Source of the DNA: Sceloporus undulatus
Lineage: Eukaryota > Chordata > Lepidosauria > Squamata > Phrynosomatidae
Direction: 5' to 3'
DNA: 64,000 bases
NCBI RefSeq assembly: GCF_019175285.1
Contig: NC_056523.1
Location: 180,946,271 to 181,010,270, forward strand
The notes below the pieces were generated by a model. It was not told where the DNA came from. It was given only the letters and a program-made list of their open reading frames with translations, and made no database searches. Positions 1 through 11,640 of this stretch are shown piece after piece (the first letter of the stretch is position 1; every line of letters starts with the position of its first letter). The position numbers were made by a program, and so were the translations under genes.

Positions 1-1617
1 ATAATGTAAATAAATAAATAAAAAGGGGCTGTTGGTGCTTTATGGTTGTTGCTGTTTTTTCCCCTTTGCGGCTGCTCTGTTTTCTCAGCATATGGCAGAC
101 GAGGAGAGTCATACTCTCACTGCTCTCTGATTTGCTCTTGTTTTGTCATTGCACAGTCTGTATTAAGCTAGTTCTTTAGTTTGGGTTGCTTCCTAGTGGC
201 TACTATGAGCAATGCTTCTGGGCCCCTAGGCTGAGAATGGCTGTCTCCCCACTAAGGAGTTGAGCTCAGGGGGATCTCTGTATCCCAGCTTTGATTTTGT
301 GCAAGGGCTGCATCCTGAAGTTCCAAGCACTGTCTGTCTGTCTTGTCAACTTTGGCTTTCCAGTGCAACAGGAGTGGGAGTTGGTACAACAGAGTGCATG
401 GGTAGTGCAGTTAATGAAGGATGTTTCCAAACAGGCAGTATATCAATTATACTTAACAAGAAAGAAAAATAAAAGAAGGAGAGAAAAAGAAAAAGAAAGG
501 AAGTTTTTTCTCTGGTAACAGAGAAGGTGGAAGATGGTGAGAACACTGAGTAGGGTTACAAATGGAGGCTGATTACTTCACCTGGACCTCCATAACATTT
601 CATGTTTGGGGTAGGATGATTACTCCAGAATAAAAGCCCCAGAACTCAAATTAATTGGGATTAAGAGATTTGTTGCTGTTATGTGCCTTCAAGTCATTTC
701 TGACTGGTGGCAAGCCTAAGGCAAAACTTCCACAGTTTTTTTTCTTTGCAAAGTTTGTTCAGAGGGGGTTGGCATTGTCTTGCTCTGAAGCTGAGAGAGT
801 GTGATTTGTCCAAGAGCACGCTGATGGGATTCCATGGCTGAGTGGGGGATTTGAATCCCTGTCTCCCAGAGTCCTAGTCCAGCACTTGAACTACATGACT
901 ATGGTGTGCTGGCTTTATAGGCATATTAGTCATTGACTTTTGTTTTCTCACCTTATAGTAGGAGTGGGCATCCTGTGGCTGTTGTCTGCAGCATTCCTTA
1001 TCATATGCTATGCTGGCTAGGGCTACTGGAAATCACAGTTGAAAAACAACTGGAAAGCTCCATAGTTATCTCCCCTGCCCTGTATGAGTCAAGTATTCCT
1101 ACAGATTACTATAATGAAAGCTTTTCCAATCTGGTCTCCTCCAGATGGACTGAATCTCCCCTCTGCCCCAGACAGCATGGCCAGTGACCAAGAACGATGG
1201 GAGCTGTAGTTGCAAACATCTTGGGGGCACTAGGTTGCACACATTTTCTTTAAAGGAATAAATTTGGCTGGAACATCTAGCAAAGGGTGAGACCCTGGAA
1301 ATGGTTCTGTTGTGGGTTGCCTGGAAATGTGATGAGAATTCAGCAGAGGCCTCCAGTTCACCAGTGCTATTTGCTGTATTTATTAAAGCAGCTTTTGAAT
1401 ATTGGTTTTTTGATTCAGCTGAAACAGAGTTTTCATATGCCAATCTGAGCCATGTACATGGTTCTTGTTATACAGTATAGCTGCCTTAACAGATCAGTCC
1501 ACATTTTGAAAGATTCCTTCAAAATCTGATCCAGCTTGATCCAGCTACTCAGTCAAACTATGCAAAAGCTAACCTAAACCACTCTTTTTCTCCCTCTCCT
1601 CCCCCATTCTCTCTCAG
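1..1617 (+). other. SPRYD3: intron of the SPRYD3-like gene
   Basis: No coding exon is visible before the splice acceptor at 1616-1617. The stretch is AT-rich intron sequence holding one minus-strand SINE (about 671-911) and an A/G-rich run near 460-500. The acceptor is preceded by a strong pyrimidine tract from about 1581. The short open frames here show no family resemblance. Confidence 0.55.
671..911 (-). repeat. Sauria-type tRNA SINE, minus strand
   Basis: On the minus strand this reads as the common squamate SINE of the window. It has a tRNA-like head (A-box-like region near 890, B-box-like 'gattcaaatcc' near 850) and a body around 'gccaagcaggga'. The tail is 'gacttgaaggcac' followed by a CAA-type end. 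The tail resembles the 3' end of Bov-B LINEs, which are thought to mobilise this SINE class. Confidence 0.8.
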
Positions 1618-1752
1618 GTGTTCTTTACACGCAACGGGAAGATAATTGGAAAGAAGGATGCTGTGGTGCCTGGAGGGGGCTTTTATCCCACCATTGGGAT
1701 GTTGAGCAGCGGGGAGAAAGTCAAGGTGGATCTGCACCCGCTCAGTGGCTAA
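1618..1752 (+). CDS. SPRYD3: SPRY domain-containing protein 3, terminal coding exon (partial gene)
   Basis: This is the last coding exon of a multi-exon gene entering from the left. The acceptor 'ctctctctcag' is followed by 44 codons and a TAA at 1750-1752. The peptide begins VFFTRNGKIIGKKDAV, continues GGGFYPTIGMLSSGEKVKV and ends DLHPLSG. This is the C-terminal part of a SPRY/B30.2 fold: the 'vFFTrNGk' strand, then the 'yPTiGm' strand. SPRY domains are protein-interaction modules; SPRYD3 itself has little known function. The symbol rests on the SPRY match and on IGFBP6 in the same window, since SPRYD3 and IGFBP6 are neighbours in human. Other SPRY-only proteins such as SPRYD4 cannot be excluded from 44 residues. 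Two unsized gaps separate this exon from the other two genes. Confidence 0.72.
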   Translation: MFFTRNGKIIGKKDAVVPGGGFYPTIGMLSSGEKVKVDLHPLSG

Positions 1753-4120
1753 GGAACAAGGGCTGAGGAGCCCCATCACTTTCCTTCTGCCATTCCGTGG
1801 GACTGCCGGATGTACCCAGGCTCTTCTTCATTGCACTTCCAGTCTCCATTTCCAGGGGCAGCGTTGTTGTTGTTTTTGTCTGTGGGGCCATATAGATCTC
1901 TGTCTACTTAACATCACCTGAGCCACCTATTCTTTTCTTTCCTGTTTCATTCCAACAATTCTCAGGCTCTTTGTGACACTGTTGGGGAAGGAAAAAAAAT
2001 CTTGAGGCTCTTTTGTTTCCCAAGCAGGTCTGGGATTTAGTTGCTGGGTCAAAGGCCCAGTCTCTTCCCCTCTTTCAGTGATCCATCAGTCACAGCCTCA
2101 TGAGGCAGTGTGGTCCTGGTCCTGGTCCTGGGTGTGAGGTTGTGACATCTTGGGCTTTGAAATAGAGGCTGGGGTATGGCCTGGCCTAATCCAGTACTGG
2201 AGGAGTTCAGGGCCATCTTCTGTGAGGAGTTGCTTCATCACAGATAGAGCTGATAGAACAGTGCAGCTCTCTGCTGTGGCTATGCACCATATTTTTTCTT
2301 TCTGTGTAATACTTTGGATATTTGTAACCTCTTTGCAGCTGCAGGCCAGCCCCATTGAATCATAATCCGAAATATGTTGTTCACCTGATCCCAACACTGT
2401 GCAGCAAACTCTTGTGCCGTGCTCTTGGGACCAGCCCTACCATTAGGCAGAGGGAGGCAGCTCATTGGGTGCTGAGTTCAGTTCTTCCTTTACTCCCCAG
2501 TTGTTTTTCTCTGTTGGAGGAGGGAACTACATACACCACACAACCTGTTCTGGACCTCCTAAACTGGCCTGCTGCCCTCAGGTGTCATAGAAGACACACA
2601 ATCTCTTTTGTTGGCATTCAGGTGAAGTTTAGCTACCAGTCCAGCCAGCATCCTTACATGGAGAAGGAAAGGCTCCACCTTATTCTCTTCCAAATGTCTT
2701 GGGCTAGCCCTTCACCTTCTTATTAAACTTATTTAGTTAAATCTGTAGGTGTGCAATCCCATGGCTTCTAACTTTCTTGTCCAAATGACTATATACTAGC
2801 TTTGAAGATGATGTGAGAGGATGTTCTAGATCCAAGGAGAAGAAATCTTTCTAGGGCTGCACCTTTTTTTTTTATGAGCTCTCTGCCTGATTCGATGTAA
2901 ACATGTCTTCTGCCTAGTAATAGCCCTGGGGAGGAAAAGAAAGGGGTGTTGGTGACCTTCAGGCAAAATAACCTCTGCCATCTTCCTTCACTAAACTGCT
3001 GAGGGTTTTTTAATATCATGAGCTATATATAGGACCATGCTGGCTGCTGAATGATATAGTTCATAGCCTGGTTTCTGTGCTGTTACATTATCTCTATACT
3101 GCTGGTTGTTACTTAGAAGATGAGGGTAAAAAGAAGGCATGGAACATGAACTGTGTCCTGAAGTTTGATTGTAAAGTGTTTACTCATTGCCTTTCCTACT
3201 CTTCTTCCCTCAAGTTAAAGGCAGGCCTTTATAGTCATAGCCCTGCCCTTGTATGCATTCCCTTCTGAGGTCTCTTGCATTCTGCATTGTACATGTGTTG
3301 CTGTAATCATTTCCCTGCTCTGGCTTTGAAGCTCACAAGGGTTCTTTGGATGGATGAAGAAACCTTGTCATGGTGCCATTTGTGTATATGTGGCTTATCA
3401 GTGGCAAGAGAAGCCAAAGAGTAGTAGTTTCATTGACACTTGAGGACAGTGGGTAGACAAAGGACAAGTCACTACATGGCCCTATTCCCATTTCTCTGGC
3501 CCTGTGTAGTCACGGGTAGTCTTGCTGCTAAAATTAGAATATTCTGGGAACCTGAGTTGGGATGGCCATGAAAGCTATTGCATTGGCTCCCCCTGGTGAT
3601 GTACTTAGCTTTGTGGAAATTGTCCTGTTTTATAAGTGGGCTGGGATGGGAGCAACACATCCTTTTCTGCTTCTCTTTCTCTCTTGAATATTGTTATCTT
3701 ACCATCAGTCCTTCCTGATTATTGGAGGGGTAAAGGACTGCTTCTTATCTTCCATTCTAACCTTGCTGCTGCTGTTGCACACTGTACTTCCTTTCCCCCT
3801 GTTTCTGAAAGAATATGTTGCTGCAGAAGAAAGGAGGTAGGGTGATCGGGGTGGGGAGTCAGTGTATGAAAGATTGTGGCAGCCTTGATGAGTGTGCTAT
3901 GCAAAATTCCCTGGCTACAACAGACCTTTGCAAGGAGCCAAAATACTGCTCCCTCTGCCCATTGTGCAGTCTTCTCTTGGTCTCTGGTGGCTAATGGATG
4001 CCTGGTCTGAACAGAGCCCTCTTCTGTCCAGCTCTATGTGTGTGCCTCTGATTCCTTCTGCATCTCGATAGACAGAGTCTTGATATGCTCAATAAAACTT
4101 GAGATTTCCATACTTATCCA
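1753..4120 (+). other. SPRYD3: probable 3' UTR of SPRYD3, polyA signal at 4091-4096
   Basis: About 2.3 kb after the stop codon is free of recognisable repeats, unlike almost all the rest of the window. It ends near an AATAAA at 4091-4096. Repeat copies resume just downstream, at about 4345. This pattern suggests a long terminal exon, but the actual cleavage site cannot be seen. None of the short frames inside (for example around 2355-2726) resembles a known protein. Confidence 0.5.
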
Positions 4121-4344
4121 ACACCTGAATAAGCTTCTGTCATATTTAATATGCATCTCCTACAAAGGCCCCTGATATGATAGAACACTTATCTGGACCT
4201 ATTATTGCTTGCCTTTTAAAAAAACATCAACCCTTAAATAGCAGCAGCAGTAGCATTCTTCTCTTATATTTTTTAAAAATTAAAATAATAGCAAAATTAA
4301 AGCACTTTAGTCTTGTAGTAGTATATTGTTTTTAAAAATGTTAA

Positions 4345-4440
4345 TTAGCATTATGCATCTGAGGAAGAAGATCCATGGAAGCTTATGGTACAATTTATTG
4401 CACACAGTTAATCTCAAAGGTGCTACAAGACCCCTCTGAC
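4345..4440 (+). repeat. retroelement tail with a hammerhead-like core (degenerate)
   Basis: The segment contains 'gcatctgaggaagaag', then 'ggaagcttatgg', then 'tctcaaaggtgctacaaga'. This word order is a widespread amniote repeat whose intact copies read CTGANGA, stem, GAAA, AGCTTATG. Here the stem II region is no longer self-complementary, so this is an old copy. The assignment to a Penelope-like tail is inferred. Confidence 0.45.
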
Positions 4441-4911
4441 TTATCTTGCTGTATTTAAGAATTCTATAATAGCATTGTGGCATTAAAGCACTGCACCAGG
4501 ACAGTGCTAATAAAACAAAACAAATACCATTCTGGTGAGTACTTAGGGATAAAAAGGAAGAAAACAGAAAAGGTTTGTTTCATGTATTTTTTTTTTAAAT
4601 TGACCTCAATCCTCTTGTTAGTCCCATTGAATTAGTAGGTTTTACATAAGTGTTGCGTCATCATTTAGCAATTGATTAAGTGGATCAAATCTAGTTGTGA
4701 CTATCAATAGGTTTCAGGTGATGTAAGAATTTACCACTTCAATGAGATAAAAAGCTTTTGAGCCTCTATATGATGCCAACTTCAGTTGCCAGAAGTGCCA
4801 GCTGTGTAGTCAGTATTAAGGGATTCTGCTAGATTTTCCACCTCTGACTGACATACTAACTTTTCTGTCCCAGCCAGTAATTCCCTAACCAAAATGCATA
4901 GAAAGAAATTG

Positions 4912-5131
4912 AGAGCCAGCCTGGTATAGTGCCTTGAATGTTTGGCTGGGACTTTGGCAACCAGTGTTCAATTCCATGCTCAGTCACAGTAACCCACTGG
5001 GTGAACTTAGGCGAGCCCCCCCTCCCAGCAAGGAGAAGGCATGGTAATACCGCTCTGAGCAAATTATGCCAAGAAAACTCTGAGAGGATCATCAGTTTGT
5101 TGGAAATGACTTGAAGGCACACAACAACAAT
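4912..5131 (+). repeat. Sauria-type tRNA SINE
   Basis: The sequence opens 'gagccagcctggtatagtg', passes a B-box-like 'gtgttcaattcc', then 'cccactgggtgaactt', and ends 'gacttgaaggcacacaac'. It is a near full-length copy, followed within 30 bp by a second copy in the same direction. Confidence 0.85.
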
Positions 5132-5159
5132 AGAAATGAATTTCTTTAAAAATCATTAG

Positions 5160-5375
5160 TTGTGTGGTGTAGTGGATTGAGTGTTGGACCAACTCTGGAA
5201 ATCAGGGCTCAAATTCCAGTTTAGCCATGAAAATCCACCAGGTCACCTTGGGTGAGTCACACATACTTGGCTCCANNNNNNNNNNNNNNNNNNNNNNNNN
5301 CTCCAAAAAATCCTGTGGTAGGTCCACTTAGGTCATCATAAGTGGGAAATGATTTGGAGACACAGAATAACAGCA
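5160..5375 (+). repeat. Sauria-type tRNA SINE, interrupted by an N gap
   Basis: The head 'gtgtggtgtagtggattgag' and body 'ccaccaggtcaccttgggtg' are clear. The middle is lost in a run of 25 N (5276-5300). The diverged tail 'ggaaatgatttggagacac' follows. Two SINEs in direct tandem may be why this spot failed to assemble. Confidence 0.8.
5276..5300. other. assembly gap, 25 N
   Basis: A run of 25 N inside a SINE. The length is not the 100-N placeholder used elsewhere in the window. Confidence 0.99.
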
Positions 5376-6037
5376 ATCGTGTAATAGAATTTAGCACCAC
5401 ATATTATTTTGTTTAAGTGGTATTTCCATTGGTGGGATATTGTCTATAACAGTTATGGCCAGAAAAATGTATTTTTATTGTTGTTTAAAAGATTTAAAGA
5501 TTAAAAGATCCCCCCCCCTGGGGTGTGTAGCAAAGGTTTATGTTGAATGTGTGGTGGCGTTCCCAGAAAATCACAAACTTGGATCAAAACCACATCTTGT
5601 TGATGGTAAAAGTAAAGGCATCTAGACTTGTGGAATACGGCATCACTTTTCTGTTTTCTCAGAAATCCTGGGTGTTTTACAGTAAGAAAGAAGACTTGAG
5701 TAACAGTGGGAAGAACATGAGAGGACTGGTCACAACAAGTGGATGATGAACTTGGCTGAGATCCCGTTGGTGCATTTTTGCTGACAGTTGTACTTTTTGC
5801 AGAGTTGGGCAACAGTGATAAGAGAAAGCAAACCAAATTTGCTGGTGTGAACAGCTCATGGCCAAGATTCTATTGTCACACAAAGCAATAAATGTCCGCC
5901 AGAAGAGTGACATTGTGCTGACATTGCAATCCTGTATAGAACACCACTGCTGTACAACTATGAGAAACAAACAGGATGCTGGGCTTTGTGTATGTGGAGC
6001 TCCTGAAAACTGTGAATGAACATATCAGTGTTTTTAA

Positions 6038-6290
6038 AATACAGGTTGAGTTGAGTCTCCCTTACCTGAAATGCTTGGAACCAGAAGAGTTTTGGATCTT
6101 GGTTTTATTTTATTTTATTTTAATTTGTGAATACATACATTGCTTATATGTTCATAATGAGCTATTCGGAGATGAGGTCCCCCACTCAAATCATTTACAC
6201 AATATATAGGTAATTTTGAAATATTTCAAAATAATTTTGTGCATGAAACAAAGTTTGTGTACATTGAGCCATTACAAAGCAAAGGTGTCA
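6038..6290 (+). mobile_element. pogo/Tigger-like non-autonomous DNA transposon
   Basis: The left end reads 'caggttgagttgagtctccc', then 'aatgcttggaaccagaag'. Internal words such as 'cattgagccattacaaagc' and 'aaaggtgtcac' follow. The same family recurs at 20513-20862, 47340-47560 and 51482-51830. The ends resemble known vertebrate Tigger (Tc1/mariner, pogo) derivatives. This copy is rearranged and lacks a clear right end. Confidence 0.6.
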
Positions 6291-6419
6291 CACCTCATCG
6301 CCACCCACATGGAATTTGGGAGGCTATGGTCAGGGATGATGGGAGTTGTAGCTCTTCACCTCGGGCTCTAACTCACCACCTTGTTATTCACCGGCGCTGA
6401 CCAGTTTTGGCCAGTGGTT

Positions 6420-6960
6420 AAAGCTTTGCTCTAAAGCAGCAGAGTTCAGAGAATAGGCTGAAGACCCGACAAACTCTCCAAGCCTTCTCACTCTTCTTTC
6501 CACAGATCTCTCACACTCTCTCAGGATTCGCTGGCTCTTGTATCTTCACAAGACACCAGACAACTCAGTAGTCTTATTAAAAGATCTACTTAATTCTACT
6601 ATATACAATACTCCACAACTATCCAACAACTACCCACTCTACTCCACACAATACATTGGGAATCATAGCAATTATATAGCCATAGTAAAACACCACCCAC
6701 TCTGTCAGTTTCCACCCAGTGGGCGTGTACATCCATTTTGTTGGTTCTCATAGTTCAACCCATACATGATTCATCATTTCACCTTGTCCACTTAATGATC
6801 TCAGGTGTTTCCAATACCACTCTACATTTCTGTCCTTGGCATTTAGGACTTGCTAATTACATTACTTTTACACCTGTGTGGCTTCTTAATGCTTTTGCTT
6901 AGTCATAGTGACTCTCACATACATGTTTTATTTCTATCACTGTATATTCCATGTTGCATT
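6420..6960 (-). mobile_element. possible LTR-retrotransposon LTR fossil (minus strand)
   Basis: On the minus strand the segment has LTR-like features: an AATAAG/TTTAATAAG-type polyA region near 6580 followed by a GA-rich stretch. Just outside it (about 6385-6420) is a primer-binding-site-like 'ggtcagcgccggtgaata'. No coding part is recognisable. It would be a solo or fragmentary LTR of gypsy type, old and broken. The family is uncertain. Confidence 0.3.
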
Positions 6961-8199
6961 TTCCTTAACAATGGGAATTCCAGATAAGAGACTGAAGCTG
7001 TAAATGTATTTTTCTGAAAGTAGAAATGGATGTCTTGATCATGTGAAGAAGGACCACCATGCTCCACATGGCCCTCCTCCCTTGCAAAAATGTAGTTGTC
7101 AACATAACAAAGTGATCACAGGCATTTTCAGGAGTGCCACATACACAAAGCCAAGCATCCTTTTGGTGTAGCAAAACTCCGCATAATAGTCTAGGTCCAC
7201 TTGTGTACCTCTGCTAGGCTGAGCCATTTACCACTACCTTACAGCCTCAGCCCCCCAGCCATGTGCCTCTTGGGAAGCAGGCAGGATTGGAGAGGCATCT
7301 GGCTGTTATCAACTATGGATTTTAATAAATTTTGGACTGTGTGGGGAGTTCTTTCATGACCCCAAATTGACCTGCCAAGCTAGCAGTCATAATCCTCAAA
7401 GCAGTAGGTCAGGTAGGCAGATGAGTCCTACTCACAAGACTCCTGAAAAACAACACTGGAAATTTCTCCACAGGAAGCTTTGGGAGTTGCTAAATGGGAA
7501 AACCATCACCTCCAAGAGTCAAATCTTTGTTTAGGTCTCACACTTGATGAGCCAGTGATTAACTTTTCTACATCTCCCCCCATTGTTGTCAGACCACTTT
7601 GCCTCAACACGACAATGCAAAGCCTTTGTTACAATGCTCAAGCAACCAAACATCTTTTGTCATCACCATTAAGAGCCCTACATCATTTACCATTAAGCAC
7701 CTGTGCCAGTCTGGATTTCAGGGGGAAACTCTCCTCCTGAACTCTGATCTGGCTCCTGGCCCAGTCATTCACTCCCATGACTGAGTCCCATCCACATCTC
7801 ACTGCATTGGATTCCTGGAGAAGTAAGTATAGCCCTGTACTGACTTAACTATTCCCTTTTCCACTCTGATTTCCCAGGCTGTATGAATGTATGTTTTTTG
7901 CTGTGTGATTTTTCCCTTTTAATAAAAATTAGACTTTAATTGAAGAAGCTGTTTCTGCACTATTCTTAAGGATAATCGGTCCCTTTGTATACAATTTGGG
8001 AAGGTTTCGTAAGAGTTTAAGCCCTCCCCTCCTCAGCAATTTGAGCACATTAAAAATTCTCCTAATTAGATCCTTGCTTACACTGTGTCCCCACAACCAG
8101 ACACAAAATAACTTGTCAGCTCTGAGATCTACTGGGATCCCTGGAGGTCTCAGGGCTGCTGTAATCATTTTGCATATGGCTCTGGGAGCACACCAGAGC
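6961..8199. other. intergenic stretch, no gene seen
   Basis: No exon-like frame, no tRNA and no repeat family I recognise, apart from short AT-rich runs and polyA-like motifs near 7918. The open frames here are short and unremarkable in composition. Confidence 0.5.
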
Positions 8200-8433
8200 A
8201 AGGCAAGTGGTGGTGCAGTGGTTGAGGGTTGGACCAGGACACTGGGAGACCAGGGTTCAAATCCCTGCTTGGCCATGGATACCTTACTGGGGTGACCTTG
8301 GCAATCACACCCACCCTCTCAGCCTCTTTGGAGAAAAATGGCAAACACTCTGGATAAATTTTGCCAAGAGTATCCCTCATAAGTGCCTTAGGGTCATTGT
8401 AAGTCAGAAATACTTGAAGGCACACAACAACAT
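8200..8433 (+). repeat. Sauria-type tRNA SINE
   Basis: The head is 'aagtggtggtgcagtggttg', the B box 'ggttcaaatccctgct' and the tail 'tacttgaaggcacacaacaa'. The copy is full length. The translated frames overlapping it in both directions are repeat-derived and not genes. Confidence 0.88.
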
Positions 8434-10640
8434 AGCCAGGTGCCCTTTCACTCCTGCTTGGCCATGCAAGGGTGAGGGGCTTCAGAGCATGTATGGTAAA
8501 TCTGGGCTTTGCAGAAGGAAGAAGGGAATACCAAACCTCAGCAACCAGAGAACAACCAGCAGGTGTAAGGGAAAATTCATGCAGGTCATTAACAGGGTGC
8601 CTGCCAACTAGTGAATTCAGTTTACTCAGTTACTTCAGCCCAGTCTGTCCATGATACTTCAAAAGTGAAACCCTCAAAGCCATGGAGAGGGCTTGGAGTG
8701 CATTTAAAGTGATTCCATTGGAGGAGTGGGGGGATCTTGTGTCCTTCTCCAGATGGATGGCAGTGCAAAGCCAGCAGCATTGCTTGCGAAGAATGCTGGG
8801 AGGTGCCATTTGACAACATCTGAGGGCTGCACTGTTCCCACTCTGGGATTACACGTTTTTCTTTCTGACCTTGAACATCTAGGAATGAAAAGAGGCAGAT
8901 AAATGGATCCCAGGCAGCAATGCAAAGAGAGACGCAAAAAGTTAAATAACTGACACTTTGGGGATGTTTTTCTTTTTCCTTGTGTGTTAATTTTGAATAG
9001 ACAGGAATTGTGTTGCCATTTGACATGAAGGAGAAAAATACAGATATAAAAATAACCAAGCTTACTGCTGTTGCTTTCTCCCTTACTCCCACCCCAACCC
9101 CCTTATAGATATATATTATCAAGACATCTCGCTAACATTCATATATAAATTCTTTAGTAGACAAAAATAGAACTCTGTACTAGCCCTCCCCTCCCTACCC
9201 TTCCTCAGAAATAATGGTAAGAACAGATCCCCCTTCCCCCTTTCACTGGTCCACCATGACTGCTCTTTTCTTCCACTTCCATTAATCTGTGGGCCTTCCC
9301 TTGTTGCTTCACCAGCAAAGGTCTAAAAGGCAGTCCATCGAGCACAGCTGTTTGTTTCTTTGCATTCATTTCCACAGTTCCCTCTAATGAACATTATGTG
9401 CGATGGTTTTGCAGGTATAGAAGGCCCACGGAATTGGTACTGATTGTCCCAGCCTTAATACAGCATCATATTATCTCAATTTTATTTTAAGAACAGGCAA
9501 GGTTCTAGTCTTAAGGCTGAACTTTAAAAAAGCTAAGAAGGCCTTTGTAGTTCCAAGATTTCTGCCTTTCTCTGTAACCATTAATCTTGGCGTTTCAACA
9601 CATTTTTCTCTTTGGTAATCAAAGGCAAAGGAGTGTGGGCCTTCTGTATCTTTCGGTCATACTCTCCTTGAAAAGTTGTGTGATCTTCGAATCACCAAGC
9701 ATATCTGTTTGCGAGCAAAAATGTCCTCCCAATTAATGCTGCAAGTTACATATGAACATTAACACAATCTGCACTGAACTTTAAGAAAAAGCAGCTTCAG
9801 GAAGACATTCCAGAAGACCAATGCTCAAATGTTTTCTCAGTGGTGGTCCCCCCTACAACTGTCTTATTTCCAGATTGTTTACTTTCCCTACCTTCTTCTA
9901 AATAGGTAACTGAGGAAAGTTTTTTGTACACCACACATGTATGATTTTGGCACTGAAGGAGATAGAGAGCATCTTGGCGGAAGTACAGTGCTTTGGAGAA
10001 GTGACACGTATCAGAAAATTAAATACAATTTCTCAAGGTTTCCTCTTGGAGCTCCTGTCTTTGGTGGCAAGGTGTTTTCTCCGATCTGAGCTAAGTGACC
10101 TGGTGGCCTAATTCATGTAGGCATATATTAATTTGATAACTTTAAAAGGTGTCATTCAGGCAAAACTTTTCAATTTCTTCAGGAACCATTATGGCAAACA
10201 AGTAAAATATTTAGAGCTGGAAGTTGCTTGAGCTCCAGATCCACTAATCAGTGGTAAGGGAATCATAACACTAAGGAAGGCAAATGAAAACCGCTGTTAC
10301 ATTGAAGCCACTCAACAGACCAAAGTTGCAAGTATATGGGTAGTTAAAAGAGTTGCTTGATTTGAACTGAACCCAGTTCCAAGTCTCTATGCCAAGAGGT
10401 GGGCAACCATTTTCTCCACAGATACAACTCTCCAATCATGGTGGTGGGCAGGATCAAAGCTATTCGCCCCCTTCTCCCTTTTTCCTACAGCCATTACTTT
10501 CTCTGTGCCAGTGCTAAAGATAGATGGATACAGGAAGTTGTGCAGTCTTTCACAAGTTGGTGTCTACCAAATATGTTGGCATATTAGCAGCATCAGGTTC
10601 CTGAAGGCTGAGCTTTTGCAGTCACTGTAGGGAGAGGAAC
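8434..10640. other. repeat-poor intergenic DNA, no gene seen
   Basis: About 2.2 kb with no recognised mobile element, which is unusual for this window. I see no convincing exon with splice sites on either strand. It could hold conserved non-coding sequence, but nothing in the sequence alone shows that. Confidence 0.4.
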
Positions 10641-10734
10641 TCCGTTAGGGCTTGGAGGAGTCAGTTAGGGCTTGGAAGAGTCAGTTAGGGTTTGGAGGAG
10701 TCAGTTAGGGCTTGGAAGAGTCAGTTAGAGCTTG
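10641..10734 (+). repeat. 20-bp tandem repeat
   Basis: A 20-bp unit, 'cttggaggagtcagttaggg', is repeated more than four times with alternating variants ('ggagg' and 'ggaag'). It lies immediately upstream of LTR-like sequence and may be part of that LTR's U3 region. Confidence 0.9.
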
Positions 10735-11160
10735 GGATCCTGAGAGTGAGGAGGGTTCCAGGGATAGAGAAGGACGGTGAGGGGTAGAGTCTGAGTGGGA
10801 AAGGGCTCCCTACCATTATACTTCCAGGACTCTAGCAAAGGGAGTGGCTGGAGTGAGATATCCTGCGAGATAGTGTTAGCTTTGGTGGTCTAAGTTTAAG
10901 AGAGGAACTTAATAGAAGGATTGAGTGTCTCTTAGTTATAAGAAACCGGTGATCTAAATAAAGATTTATAAAACCAACAGTAACTGTAACAAAGTAGAAA
11001 ATAACAATTACAGTACATAAGATATCATATTAAGCCCAACACTGTTAAACCTTCTTGTAAATAAAGTTTTATTTGTTTGATTCAAGAAGGACACGCCTGG
11101 ACTTGAGTTAATACTACGCTACTCACAATACAAAACATGGGTGGCAGCAGTGGGATAAAA
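10735..11160 (+). mobile_element. LTR-retrotransposon LTR fossil with leader start
   Basis: The segment shows an AATAAAG polyA-type region near 11058-11066, a U5-like stretch, and a right end running into 'gggtggcagcagtgggat'. That resembles the primer-site region following gypsy-type LTRs. A related word, 'tttggtggcagcgttaggg', occurs again at about 11219-11237. No gag or pol sequence follows. This is a fragment of an old, broken element of gypsy type; the left boundary is not clear. Confidence 0.4.
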
Positions 11161-11309
11161 ACTCCCAGGTGCCTGCCATCATAGAAAAGGATTGTGGTTT
11201 GTGTGTGCATCACATAATTTGGTGGCAGCGTTAGGGGGAAGGTTGACTGGACGGGGCCTTCACATAATTGGGTGGCACAACAGAAAGATGATTCGTTACA
11301 CCTGGGTTG

Positions 11310-11375
11310 GGAGGAGTGATTTCCATGTTAATCTGTGTATTGTTCTGTTGTTGAATGGCAAGGCCTCAGGGTAGG
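11310..11375 (-). mobile_element. Penelope-like tail fragment
   Basis: 'gtgtattgttctgttgttga' and 'aaggcctcagggtaggagg' match, with small changes, the stretch at 43949-44000 in the larger element at 43797-44240. It is therefore a short relic of the same family. Confidence 0.5.
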
Positions 11376-11451
11376 AGGATTTGTGTATTAGTGATCCATT
11401 GTTCACAGAGTTCACCAAAAATCTAAATCGATTTAACAGCATATTGTGGTT

Positions 11452-11640
11452 TGTTGTTGCTGTGTTCCCCCAGTTGTTTCTGGTTTATGCCGAGCCTAAG
11501 GCAAACCTATCATGGGGTTTTCTTGGCAAGACTGGTTCAGAAGAGGTTTGCCATTGCCTTTTCCTGAGGCTGAGAGCATGTAACTTGCCCAAGGTCACCC
11601 AGTGGATTTTGTGGCCAAGCTGGGAATTGAATGAATGAAT
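11452..11640 (-). repeat. Sauria-type tRNA SINE, minus strand, 3' part
   Basis: On the minus strand it runs from a B-box-proximal region at about 11630 to the tail near 11455. Clear body words are 'gccaagaaaaccccatgat' (reverse of 11511-11529) and 'ggcaatggcaaacctcttc'. The tRNA head is missing. Confidence 0.75.

Noticed and set aside
1618-1752. SPRYD4 or a RANBP9-type SPRY gene instead of SPRYD3
   Set aside because: The ending DLHPLSG directly followed by a stop, and the presence of IGFBP6 nearby, favour SPRYD3; not fully excluded on 44 residues.
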